A DNA stretch of 64,000 nucleotides, taken from assembly GCA_023150615.1 (NCBI GenBank), contig JAKLKO010000010.1:81847-145846 (forward strand), given 5' to 3'. This DNA is from Phycisphaerae bacterium (GTDB lineage: Bacteria; Planctomycetota; Phycisphaerae; UBA1845; UTPLA1). The translations under genes and the position numbers were made by a program. Below are positions 54,510 to 61,912 of this stretch, one piece after another. The notes under the pieces are model-generated. The model was given only the letters and a program-made list of their open reading frames with translations. It had not been told where the DNA came from and did not search any database. Position 1 is the first letter of the stretch; every line of letters begins with the position of its first letter.

Positions 54510-55445
54510 TTGCGCCATGCCATGCGGGAGATATGCTGCAATATTGCGAGAGAGGCACGGTTTTCTGCGGGTCCGTCGGAGTCGCACGTCGGCACCGCCT
54601 GGGCCCACGACCTGGCAAACCGGCGCACCAGCGCGGGGCTGGCCAATGGCATCACCACGACCTTCGAGCACGACCTGAACGACCGGCTGACGATGATCAA
54701 GCACGCGAAGGACACGACGACGCTCTTCGACACCGACTACTGCTACGACGAGGTGGGAAACCGCCTCTGGACCCGCTACGACGCGACCGTCGGGCTGTAT
54801 CACTTCAAATATCGCACCTACAACCCCATCTGGGGGCGATGGCACCAGCAGGATCCGCTGGGGTATGTGGACGGTGTCAATCTCTACGAGTATGTAGCAT
54901 CCAGTCCGCTGATCTTCGTTGACATCTTCGGGCTCGAAACTTTTCGCGAGGTTTGGAACAGCGACGAGGTCCAGAAGGTCGTCAAGGACGTTTGGGACTG
55001 GGCCGTCAAGAACAACCGGGAAGTCGCCATCGAAATTCGCGTCTACAAGAATGGCACACGAACCATCGCCGTCATCCCCGGCCGTCGCGACCATGTTGAC
55101 CCAGATCATCACTGGCCTAACGACCCCAAGGGCAAGCCCGGCGACAAAAAGAAGCCGGGGTATTCGAGAGGCAGCGGACACACGCATCAACGCGACGAGC
55201 ACGAAAAAGGTCCGAGCCAACAGGATCGCGAATGGCATCGCAAGTATAGACAACCGGGAGTCGTCGTCTGGAAAGACAAGAACGGCAAGCTCCGGCAGAC
55301 TTTTGTTGACCAGGATGGGAATGACGACAACGACGATAAGGACAAGAAGGGGGTGGACGAGGACCTCAAGTTGCCACCGAAGAAGGGGGAGTGGAAAGTG
55401 TTTGACGGCCGAAAAGAGCCTGACAAGAAGAACACCAAGTGCTAG
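54510..55445 (+). CDS. RHS cassette B, internally deleted, with JAMM/DUF4329-like tip
   Basis: A 311-residue frame. An early RHS repeat segment (LANGITTTFEHDLNDRLTMI, CYDEVGNRLW) is joined directly to the end of the core (TRYDATVGLYHFKYRTYNPI), skipping about 200 residues that the other cassettes keep. The boundary is VDIFGL. The tip carries His224 and His226 (GSGHTHQRD) and SxxD at 236-239 (GPSQQD), a spacing like the JAMM/JAB metal site (HxH...SxxD), with a candidate Glu in REVAIEIRV. The N-terminal 25 residues are not RHS-like, so it probably has no start of its own and is a silent cassette. Confidence 0.65.
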   Translation: MRHAMREICCNIAREARFSAGPSESHVGTAWAHDLANRRTSAGLANGITTTFEHDLNDRLTMIKHAKDTTTLFDTDYCYDEVGNRLWTRYDATVGLYHFKYRTYNPIWGRWHQQDPLGYVDGVNLYEYVASSPLIFVDIFGLETFREVWNSDEVQKVVKDVWDWAVKNNREVAIEIRVYKNGTRTIAVIPGRRDHVDPDHHWPNDPKGKPGDKKKPGYSRGSGHTHQRDEHEKGPSQQDREWHRKYRQPGVVVWKDKNGKLRQTFVDQDGNDDNDDKDKKGVDEDLKLPPKKGEWKVFDGRKEPDKKNTKC

Positions 55446-55468
55446 GCAAGCGCTGCGGTGACCGTGCG

Positions 55469-56095
55469 ATGTTCGTGACTGCTGAACGAATGCGATCTGG
55501 ACTGCTCTTGCTCATCTTTGGCGGGATCGTCATCCTCGCTGGCCACGGTTGCACGAAGCCATCTGTGCGAACGCAATCATTTTCGAAACCGGATCACTTG
55601 TCTCTGGAAGAGCTGAGAGTAGCCGCACTGAAAGGCGCTGCGCAGCGTGGCCTTTTGAGGCCTGAGCGTCGCTACGTTGTATATTTTCGAGCACTGGATG
55701 AGAATTCTGAGGTAGCCGAAGCACAGTTCATTGCATCCGAGGTGCCGACCTTCGACTTCCCGCGGCTGAAAATCAACGCCCGAACCGGCGAGGCGCTGGA
55801 ACCTTCCTTGCAGGCAACGCACACCTCTGCTGACGCACCACCGGCTGCAAAACCCGTCATATTGACGAACTCGCCAGCGGGACGCGGGGTAGATGAAACG
55901 TCTATCAGAGACCTAGCCGTGGACATCATGGCGCGCGAGGAACTGCCAAGAAACATCCCTTACAACATGGAATATCGGTGGAGCGCGGATGGCCAACAGC
56001 TTGAAGTGTGGTTCCGGCCCGTGTGGCGCGAGTCAGAGGTCAGCGGGGTAGTTCGCATGACTTTTTCGGCTGAGTTGAATCCCGAGGAAGAGTGA
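55469..56095 (+). CDS. Exported lipoprotein-like protein, putative immunity partner of tip B
   Basis: A 208-residue protein with a hydrophobic leader (GLLLLIFGGIVILAGHGC). Cys28 may be lipidated, although the lipobox is weak. A mixed alpha/beta domain (RRYVVYFRALDENSEVAEAQ, IPYNMEYRWSADGQQLEVWF) follows. GGTGA lies 7 bases before ATG 55469; GTG 55439 is an alternative overlapping cassette B. Its place after tip B suggests immunity. The family is unknown. Confidence 0.45.
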   Translation: MFVTAERMRSGLLLLIFGGIVILAGHGCTKPSVRTQSFSKPDHLSLEELRVAALKGAAQRGLLRPERRYVVYFRALDENSEVAEAQFIASEVPTFDFPRLKINARTGEALEPSLQATHTSADAPPAAKPVILTNSPAGRGVDETSIRDLAVDIMAREELPRNIPYNMEYRWSADGQQLEVWFRPVWRESEVSGVVRMTFSAELNPEEE

Positions 56096-56105
56096 TCTTG
56101 TTCGG

Positions 56106-57377
56106 TTGGACTGCAAGCCCAGCGGGCTGAAGTACGAGTACGACGAGGAGAACCGCTTGTCGCGCGTGCGAATCGCTGCCAACGACGCGCCGCTTCTGGA
56201 GATCGAATACGACGCCGTCGGCCGGCGCGTCGAGACGGTGGACTACTGGGATGCGCAAAACGGCTCGCTCGATCCGCCGAGGCACACGCGGCACGTGTAT
56301 GACGGCTTGCAGACCGTGGAAGATTACATGTGCGAAGCGGCGACCTGCGGTTGGTCGCTGGCCCGCGAGTTCTTTTGGGGCGGGCGATTCCCCGAGCCGA
56401 TCACGATGGTGGATCACACCGCCGCCGGCCTTTTGCCGGCCAATCAGCCCGAGATCCTGCACTACCTGCACGACGTGCTGGGCAGCGTGATCGGCCTGAC
56501 GAATTCGGCCGGCACGCTGGTCGAGCGCTACACGTATGACCCCTACGGCAAGACGCTGGTCGAGCGCCGCGACCCGCTGACCGGCAGCTTCGAGTTGAAC
56601 GGCGCCGACGGCAACTTCCCGACCTGGTCGGCCTTCGGCAACCCGTTGATGTGGACGGCCCAGCGCTACGACGCGACGGTCGGGCTGTATCACTTCAAGT
56701 ACCGCACGTACAATCCGGTTTGGGGGCGATGGCATCAGCAGGATCCGCTGGGGTACGTGGATGGGTTGAATCTGTACGAGTATGTTTCCGCCAACCCGCT
56801 GTACTGGATTGATCCGCTCGGCGACACAAAGGGGTTCTGGAATACGATTTGGGAGCCCATCGGAGGCGCGGGGGTCATCGGACCATATGACGCCTACAGC
56901 GCTGCCTACGGGAAAGACGCTACATTCGCTCGATCTTTTGGCCGGGAAATGGCGGACAAGTACGGAACCAGCGCAAAGCATCGCGAGCGAGTGGAGAATG
57001 CGGCAAGACACGCCGCTTGGCAGGCGCGTCTTACCCACCGGCATGGCGAAAAGAAGGCAAAGAAGATCGCCGACCTTCATGAGGCCGGCGAGGAGGGGAC
57101 TGCCGATAGCGAGACCGACCAGCATAACAATCAAGTCGGTCGCGATATCGGGAAGAACACCAAGGACGATGATGAAATCAAGAAAGAGGTGGAAAAGGCC
57201 CTCAAGGAAGGGAAACTCGTCACGGACAATGACGATCCCCGCATCAAGGATAGGCTGAACAAGAAAGGCGACGGAGATAAGGATTCAAGTGGCTCAGACG
57301 CGTCGGATTCCGGTAGCTCGTCGAGCACAGACAGCTCATCATCCGGCCATAAGTCCGATTCGGATTGCAAGCACTAG
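56106..57377 (+). CDS. RHS cassette C with His/Asn helical tip (DUF6973-like)
   Basis: A 423-residue frame beginning with TTG, two residues before the shared core (PSGLKYEYDEENRLSRVRIA), so it lacks a natural promoter and start. Core about 6-235, boundary IDPLGD. The tip shows NAARHAAWQARL (Arg301, His302), KKIADLHEAGE and TDQHNNQVGRDIG (His340), the R-H...H-E...D-HNN-VGR pattern seen in a helical domain common at the ends of wall- or RHS-associated proteins. A Ser/Asp-rich tail ends it. The short gene after it is the likely immunity gene. Confidence 0.7.
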   Translation: MDCKPSGLKYEYDEENRLSRVRIAANDAPLLEIEYDAVGRRVETVDYWDAQNGSLDPPRHTRHVYDGLQTVEDYMCEAATCGWSLAREFFWGGRFPEPITMVDHTAAGLLPANQPEILHYLHDVLGSVIGLTNSAGTLVERYTYDPYGKTLVERRDPLTGSFELNGADGNFPTWSAFGNPLMWTAQRYDATVGLYHFKYRTYNPVWGRWHQQDPLGYVDGLNLYEYVSANPLYWIDPLGDTKGFWNTIWEPIGGAGVIGPYDAYSAAYGKDATFARSFGREMADKYGTSAKHRERVENAARHAAWQARLTHRHGEKKAKKIADLHEAGEEGTADSETDQHNNQVGRDIGKNTKDDDEIKKEVEKALKEGKLVTDNDDPRIKDRLNKKGDGDKDSSGSDASDSGSSSSTDSSSSGHKSDSDCKH

Positions 57378-57850
57378 CAGGGTCCAGGAGGCTACCCGAT
57401 GTTGAGTCTCCAGCGATCCTGGAAGGGGTTCATTCTCCTATTCGTCGCCGTTGTCGGCGTTTGCGGTGGAGTCTATTGGGCGTACTGGCAAATCGATAAC
57501 CATCGTGTACGGGAGTCTTACCGCCGCGCGGGTCAGATCATACAGGCGCTGGAGCAGCATCGCGTAGTCGAAGGCAAGTATCCGAAACGCTTGGCTGATC
57601 TGTGTCCGAAATATGCGAGGCGGATAGAGGAGCCGACCGCTGGGAACGGAAAGTGGGTTTATTATGCTTCCGACGACGGATCGTATTTTTCACTCGGGTT
57701 CAAAGGGTCAGACACATACCCATCCCGCTTCTATGACTCGAAATCGAAAGAGTGGTGGGTAGACACCAAATGATTCATACTTGTCAGCGCCGCGGACCTG
57801 ATGAAGCTCTTTCCGCTTGCTGGAGAACTTCAGCAGCGGGCGCGAGGGGG
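57365..57850 (+). repeat. Direct repeat copy 1 (end of tip C + small gene + cassette D 5' end)
   Basis: About 486 bp almost identical to 61429-61912. It begins with the last codons of tip C (CKH-stop), spans the 124-residue small gene and ends where the common RHS core begins. The second copy lies after cassette E. Confidence 0.85.
57399..57773 (+). CDS. Single-pass protein with pseudopilin-like domain, putative immunity partner of tip C
   Basis: A 124-residue protein with one N-terminal membrane helix (GFILLFVAVVGVCGGVYWAY) and a small soluble domain. The soluble domain contains IIQALEQHRVVEGKYPKRLA and DLCPKYA, reminiscent of the helix and 'GxYP--L--L-P' of type II secretion pseudopilins. 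AGGAGG lies 8 bases before the ATG. It directly follows tip C. A near-identical copy sits at 61.46 kb. The stop overlaps the start of cassette D (ATGA). Confidence 0.55.
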   Translation: MLSLQRSWKGFILLFVAVVGVCGGVYWAYWQIDNHRVRESYRRAGQIIQALEQHRVVEGKYPKRLADLCPKYARRIEEPTAGNGKWVYYASDDGSYFSLGFKGSDTYPSRFYDSKSKEWWVDTK

Positions 57851-59050
57851 CACGACGCCGTCGGCCGGCGGGTCGAGACGGTAGAATACTGGGATGCGCA
57901 AGAAGGCCCGCTCGATCCGCCGCGGCATACGCGGCACGTCTATGACGGCTTGCAGGCCGTGGAAGAGTACATGTGCGAAGCGGCGACCTGCGGTTGGTCG
58001 CTGGCCCGCGAGTTCTTTTGGGGCGGGCGATTCCCCGAGCCGATCGCAATGATCGACCATACCGCGGCGGGCCTGCTGCCGGCCAATCAGCCCGAGGTGC
58101 TGCACTACCTGCACGACGTGCTGGGCAGCGTGATCGGCCTGACGAATTCGGCCGGGACGCTCGTCGAGCGCTATTCGTATGACCCCTACGGCAAGACGCT
58201 GGTCGAGCGCCGCGATCCGCTGACGGGCAGTTATGAATTGAACGGCGCGGATGGCAACTTCCCAACCTGGTCGGCCTTCGGCAACCCGTTCATGTGGACC
58301 GCCCAGCGCTACGACGCGACCATAGGGCTGTATCACTTCAAGTACCGCACGTACAATCCGGTTTGGGGGCGATGGCACCAGCAGGATCCGCTGGGGTATG
58401 TGGATGGTGTGAACCTATACGAGTGTGTGGCGAGTAATCCGCTTTTCTGGATTGACCCATTCGGCTTGGCCAAAATCATAATCTCTGTCGACTCCGGTGG
58501 TCGGGCTCCGAGCGGATCCGGTTCCAGCAAAGGCGGCTACGGCCACACCTGGATCGATGTCATCGACGATGACGGTACTCGGACTGGTGCTGGCTTTTAT
58601 CCAGGAGGTGATGGCGCTGGAAAGGAAGCAGTAACGGGTAAGACATATCCAGGTGACTATAACGACGATACATCCGAGAAACATCACTATGACGACAAAT
58701 TTGAGTATGACGTCTCACAAGAGGAGGCCAACAAGACCAAGGAAAAAATCAAAGACCATAAGGACGAAAACCCAGACTGGTCACTGAAACATAACTGCAC
58801 ATCATTTGCTTGCGATGTGGCAAGAGAGGCCGGAATCGACATTGATAGGGACAAGATAAGAACGCTCGGGTGGGATGACCCGGCAAAACTGCTTAAGTAT
58901 CTGCGAGAACAGCGGGAAAAGCGAGACAAGGAAAAGAACCAGAAGGACAAGACGGAACCAGCCGATGGCAAGAAGGGTAACGGTTCTGGTCAAACGAATC
59001 ATGACGGAGCTAGTTCTTCTAAGGAATGTCAAGGAAACGACTCGAAATAG
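57770..59050 (+). CDS. RHS cassette D with permuted papain-like tip
   Basis: A 426-residue frame. A short non-RHS lead (MIHTCQRRGPDEA, shared with cassette F) runs into a shortened core that starts at HDAVGRRVETVEYWDAQ. Boundary IDPFGL at about residue 230. The tip has His259 in YGHTWIDVIDDDG and Cys343 in KHNCTSFACDVAREAGI. His before Cys with these contexts fits a circularly permuted papain/NlpC-P60/LRAT-type fold, whose members are amidases, peptidases or acyltransferases. Tail Lys/Asp-rich. The 155-residue lipoprotein gene after it is the probable immunity gene. Confidence 0.7.
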   Translation: MIHTCQRRGPDEALSACWRTSAAGARGHDAVGRRVETVEYWDAQEGPLDPPRHTRHVYDGLQAVEEYMCEAATCGWSLAREFFWGGRFPEPIAMIDHTAAGLLPANQPEVLHYLHDVLGSVIGLTNSAGTLVERYSYDPYGKTLVERRDPLTGSYELNGADGNFPTWSAFGNPFMWTAQRYDATIGLYHFKYRTYNPVWGRWHQQDPLGYVDGVNLYECVASNPLFWIDPFGLAKIIISVDSGGRAPSGSGSSKGGYGHTWIDVIDDDGTRTGAGFYPGGDGAGKEAVTGKTYPGDYNDDTSEKHHYDDKFEYDVSQEEANKTKEKIKDHKDENPDWSLKHNCTSFACDVAREAGIDIDRDKIRTLGWDDPAKLLKYLREQREKRDKEKNQKDKTEPADGKKGNGSGQTNHDGASSSKECQGNDSK

Positions 59051-59127
59051 CACAAGTAGAACTGGCAATCATGGCGCGAAACTTCTCGCGACACACTGAA
59101 TTGTCAAAAAGCTGCGGGTATCGTCTC

Positions 59128-59595
59128 ATGCTGCGATGGAAATTGATGCTAACCTGGTGTGCGGCGGTAATTATGTTGACGGCTTGCATTGCAGCGATAG
59201 GTCTGCAGCGAGATCCTCGAAGGACGTCAGACAGACCGTTTTCCGGAGCTAGCTCTATGCCAGCGAAGACCGAGATTGAAATCCATTGTCGCTTACTGAA
59301 GGCACGGGACCTGTTTTCTGCGCTCGGACTCCCGATGTCGCAGGCGGCTCCCGACCGGATCTACATTGTTGGCGAAGTTCGCAATCCGGGAGGCAGGACT
59401 GCGTACGCTCGAATTCGGTTCACTGTTCGGGGAAACAACTTCAGTGGAAAGTCAGAAGTAAATGTTGGAATGATTCCGCCAAATGGTAAACACAGCGAGC
59501 CTTTTCTTTGCAAGGTGGGAAACTTCGTGCATGAGGGCGATGATGTTCAAACGTTTTCTCTGGAGACACAAGTCCTCGAAGTCAAATACAAATAG
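59128..59595 (+). CDS. Lipoprotein, putative immunity partner of tip D
   Basis: About 155 residues. A signal with lipobox MLTAC (Cys20, in WCAAVIMLTACIAAIG) is followed by a beta-rich domain (DRIYIVGEVRNPGGRTAYAR, IRFTVRGNNFSGKSEVNVG) of the FxLYD/DUF3426 'modification of charge and structure' type seen in periplasmic proteins. ATG 59128 gives a normal lipoprotein signal. The frame opens at ATG 59026 with AAGGA touching it, overlapping cassette D by 25 bp, so the start is uncertain. A periplasmic immunity lipoprotein would suit a toxin acting on the envelope. Confidence 0.45.
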   Translation: MLRWKLMLTWCAAVIMLTACIAAIGLQRDPRRTSDRPFSGASSMPAKTEIEIHCRLLKARDLFSALGLPMSQAAPDRIYIVGEVRNPGGRTAYARIRFTVRGNNFSGKSEVNVGMIPPNGKHSEPFLCKVGNFVHEGDDVQTFSLETQVLEVKYK

Positions 59596-59633
59596 GAAAG
59601 TCTCGCGTTATCCATGCAGTATCCGAATGCCGC

Positions 59634-60980
59634 ATGATTGCCGATGGTGGAGCCAGCGGGTTGAAGTATGAGTACGACGAGGAGAATCGGCTGACGCGCG
59701 TGCGCATTGCGGCCAACGACACGGTGCTGATGGAGATCGGGTACGACGCCGTCGGCCGACGCGTCGAGACGGTGGACTACTGGGATGCGCAGGCCGGCCC
59801 GCTCGATCCGCCGCGGCACACGCGGCACGTGTATGAGGGCTTGCAGGCCGTTGAAGAATATGAGTGCGGCACGGGCGTCCCCGCCTGTGGATCGGGATGG
59901 TCGCTGGCCCGCGAGTTCTTTTGGGGCGGGCGATTCCCCGAGCCGATCACGATGGTGGATCACACCGCCGCCGGCCTTTTGCCGGCCAATCAGCCCGAGG
60001 TCCTGCACTACCTGCACGACGTGCTGGGCAGCGTGATCGGCCTGACGAATTCGGCCGGGACGCTCGTCGAGCGCTATTCGTATGACCCCTACGGCAAGAC
60101 GCTGGTCGAGCGTCGCGACCCGCTGACCGGCACGTTTGAATTGAACGGTGCGGACGGCAACTTCCCGACCTGGTCGGCTTTCGGCAATCCATTCATGTGG
60201 ACGGCCCAGCGCTACGACGCGACCGTCGGGCTGTATCACTTCAAATATCGCACCTACAACCCCATCTGGGGAAGATGGAATCAGCAGGATCCGCTGGGGT
60301 ACGTGGATGGTGTAAACCTGTATGAATACGTACGCAGCAATCCAATCTCAATCCTCGATGTACTCGGATTGAGTTGGATATTGGGATTGCATAGTGACCC
60401 AGGGTACTCGGGCGGGCAGGATCCCAAGGATGGCCACGCCTGGATCACGCTGACTGACACTACATCCGGAACGACGACAACATACGGCCTCTGGCCAGAC
60501 TTCCATCCCGAAATCCAAAGACAGGGTTTGTCCAACGGGCTCGGCTCAGATGTACGCACGAATTTTTCCGGCGACACTAATCGGCCACCAGGGACTCATG
60601 TAGAGTGGGAGATCACCGATGAGCAAGCCAAAGCGTTGAAGGACTATGTAAAGAATATCCAGTGGTGGACGGGGGGTAATAATTGCAGCCGCTTCGCCGC
60701 CAAGTGCGTAGAGACCGTCATAGGAATCCGCGTGCAGGCGTACGATGGGCGCATCCTCTACTTCCGCACCCCGGCAGCGCTCGCTCGTTGGATTAAGAAG
60801 GAACAGGAACGCAGAGAGAAGGAGGGTCAGAAGAAGAAGGCGGACGAGGAAAAAAAGAAGAACGACGACAAGGACAAGGAAAAGGAAAAGGATGACAAGC
60901 AACAGCCACCTTCCGACAACAAGGGCTGCTCTGAAAAATCCGGGAATTCGAGTTCGAAAAACTCGCTGCAAGGCGCATAG
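59634..60980 (+). CDS. RHS cassette E with second permuted papain-like tip
   Basis: A 448-residue frame starting nine residues before the shared core (ASGLKYEYDEENRL). It includes the ECGTGVPACGSGW insertion also seen in A and F. Boundary LDVLGL at about 245. The tip has His268 in DGHAWITLTDTTSG and Cys351 in GGNNCSRFAAKCVETVIGI, the same His-then-Cys order and 83-residue spacing as tip D but otherwise dissimilar. The tail is a Lys/Glu/Asp-rich stretch. The absence of a credible upstream start or ribosome-binding site suggests a silent cassette. Confidence 0.7.
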   Translation: MIADGGASGLKYEYDEENRLTRVRIAANDTVLMEIGYDAVGRRVETVDYWDAQAGPLDPPRHTRHVYEGLQAVEEYECGTGVPACGSGWSLAREFFWGGRFPEPITMVDHTAAGLLPANQPEVLHYLHDVLGSVIGLTNSAGTLVERYSYDPYGKTLVERRDPLTGTFELNGADGNFPTWSAFGNPFMWTAQRYDATVGLYHFKYRTYNPIWGRWNQQDPLGYVDGVNLYEYVRSNPISILDVLGLSWILGLHSDPGYSGGQDPKDGHAWITLTDTTSGTTTTYGLWPDFHPEIQRQGLSNGLGSDVRTNFSGDTNRPPGTHVEWEITDEQAKALKDYVKNIQWWTGGNNCSRFAAKCVETVIGIRVQAYDGRILYFRTPAALARWIKKEQERREKEGQKKKADEEKKKNDDKDKEKEKDDKQQPPSDNKGCSEKSGNSSSKNSLQGA

Positions 60981-61057
60981 CCTTAACGCCAAAGGATCGC
61001 GCTATGAGAAACACGTTTTTGCAGACTTCGCCGGTGCCGACAGCAAATGGAGGAGGC

Positions 61058-61414
61058 ATGACCAGCAAGCGAAAAACCTTCGCTATGGTGGGCCTTTTAC
61101 TTACTCTGATTGAAGGCTGTATGTCGCCTATCTCGCCTGACAGTATTAGCGTCAAAGCTGTTTCGGTGGATGATTCGACGCTGTTGATTAAGATCGACGA
61201 CTTTCGGCTCGCCTCATACATGTATACCGCTCGGGCGGACGTCACCAGAAAAAGCGATGTTATTCGTGTAACCTTTTTCCAGCAGACCCTGCATAGCGAT
61301 GCGGACCAGAACATAGATATCCCAGGGGTTGCCTTGAAGATTGGACCTAATGACCGCGAGGTCAGGTTGACGGACGGAAAAACGGAACGTGTCGTGTGGC
61401 GCCGGCCCCAGTAG
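61058..61414 (+). CDS. Lipoprotein-like protein, putative immunity partner of tip E
   Basis: A 118-residue protein with a leader (KTFAMVGLLLTLIEGC) and possible lipidated Cys21, followed by a small beta-rich domain (SVKAVSVDDSTLLIKIDDFR). GGAGG lies 4 bases before ATG 61058. ATG 61004 with AAAGGA upstream is an alternative that would add 18 residues. Position suggests immunity to tip E. Not recognised otherwise. Confidence 0.45.
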   Translation: MTSKRKTFAMVGLLLTLIEGCMSPISPDSISVKAVSVDDSTLLIKIDDFRLASYMYTARADVTRKSDVIRVTFFQQTLHSDADQNIDIPGVALKIGPNDREVRLTDGKTERVVWRRPQ

Positions 61415-61428
61415 TACCACCTGCGCCT

Positions 61429-61912
61429 TTGCAAGCACTAGCAGGGTCCAGGAGGCTACCCGATGTTGAGTCTTATGCGATGCTGGAAGGGACTGCTTCT
61501 CTTATTCGCCGTCGTCGGCGTTTGCGGTGGAGTCTTTTGGGCGTACTGGCAGATCGATAACCATCGTGTACGGGAGTCTTACCGCCGCGCGGGTCAGATC
61601 ATACAGGCGCTGGAGCAGCATCGCGTAGTCGAAGGCAAGTATCCGAAACGCTTGGCTGATCTGTGTCCGAAATATGCGAAGCGGATAGAGGAGCCGACCG
61701 CAGGGAACGGAAAATGGGTCTATTCCGTGTCTGACGACGGCTCGTATTTCGACCTCGGGTTCAAAGGCTCAGACACATACCCATCCCGCTTCTACGACTC
61801 GAAATCGAAAGAGTGGTGGATAGACACCAAATGATTCATACTTGTCAGCGCCGCGGACCTGATGAAGCTCATTCGGCTTGCTGGAGAACTTCAGCAGCGG
61901 GCGCGAGGGGGT
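61429..61912 (+). repeat. Direct repeat copy 2 (remnant of tip C end + small gene + cassette F 5' end)
   Basis: Near-identical to 57365-57850. It begins with the TTGCAAGCACTAG that forms the last codons and stop of tip C in copy 1, although no tip C precedes it here. Confidence 0.85.
61463..61834 (+). CDS. Orphan second copy of the tip C immunity-like gene
   Basis: A 123-residue protein almost identical to that at 57.4 kb. Differences cluster in the membrane leader (one Val deleted) and in the segment VYSVSDDGSYFDLG versus VYYASDDGSYFSLG. It has the same AGGAGG site. It lies after the gene assigned to tip E, so two small genes stand between E and F. A toxin-less copy of an immunity gene would protect against kin carrying tip C. 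Confidence 0.55.
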   Translation: MLSLMRCWKGLLLLFAVVGVCGGVFWAYWQIDNHRVRESYRRAGQIIQALEQHRVVEGKYPKRLADLCPKYAKRIEEPTAGNGKWVYSVSDDGSYFDLGFKGSDTYPSRFYDSKSKEWWIDTK

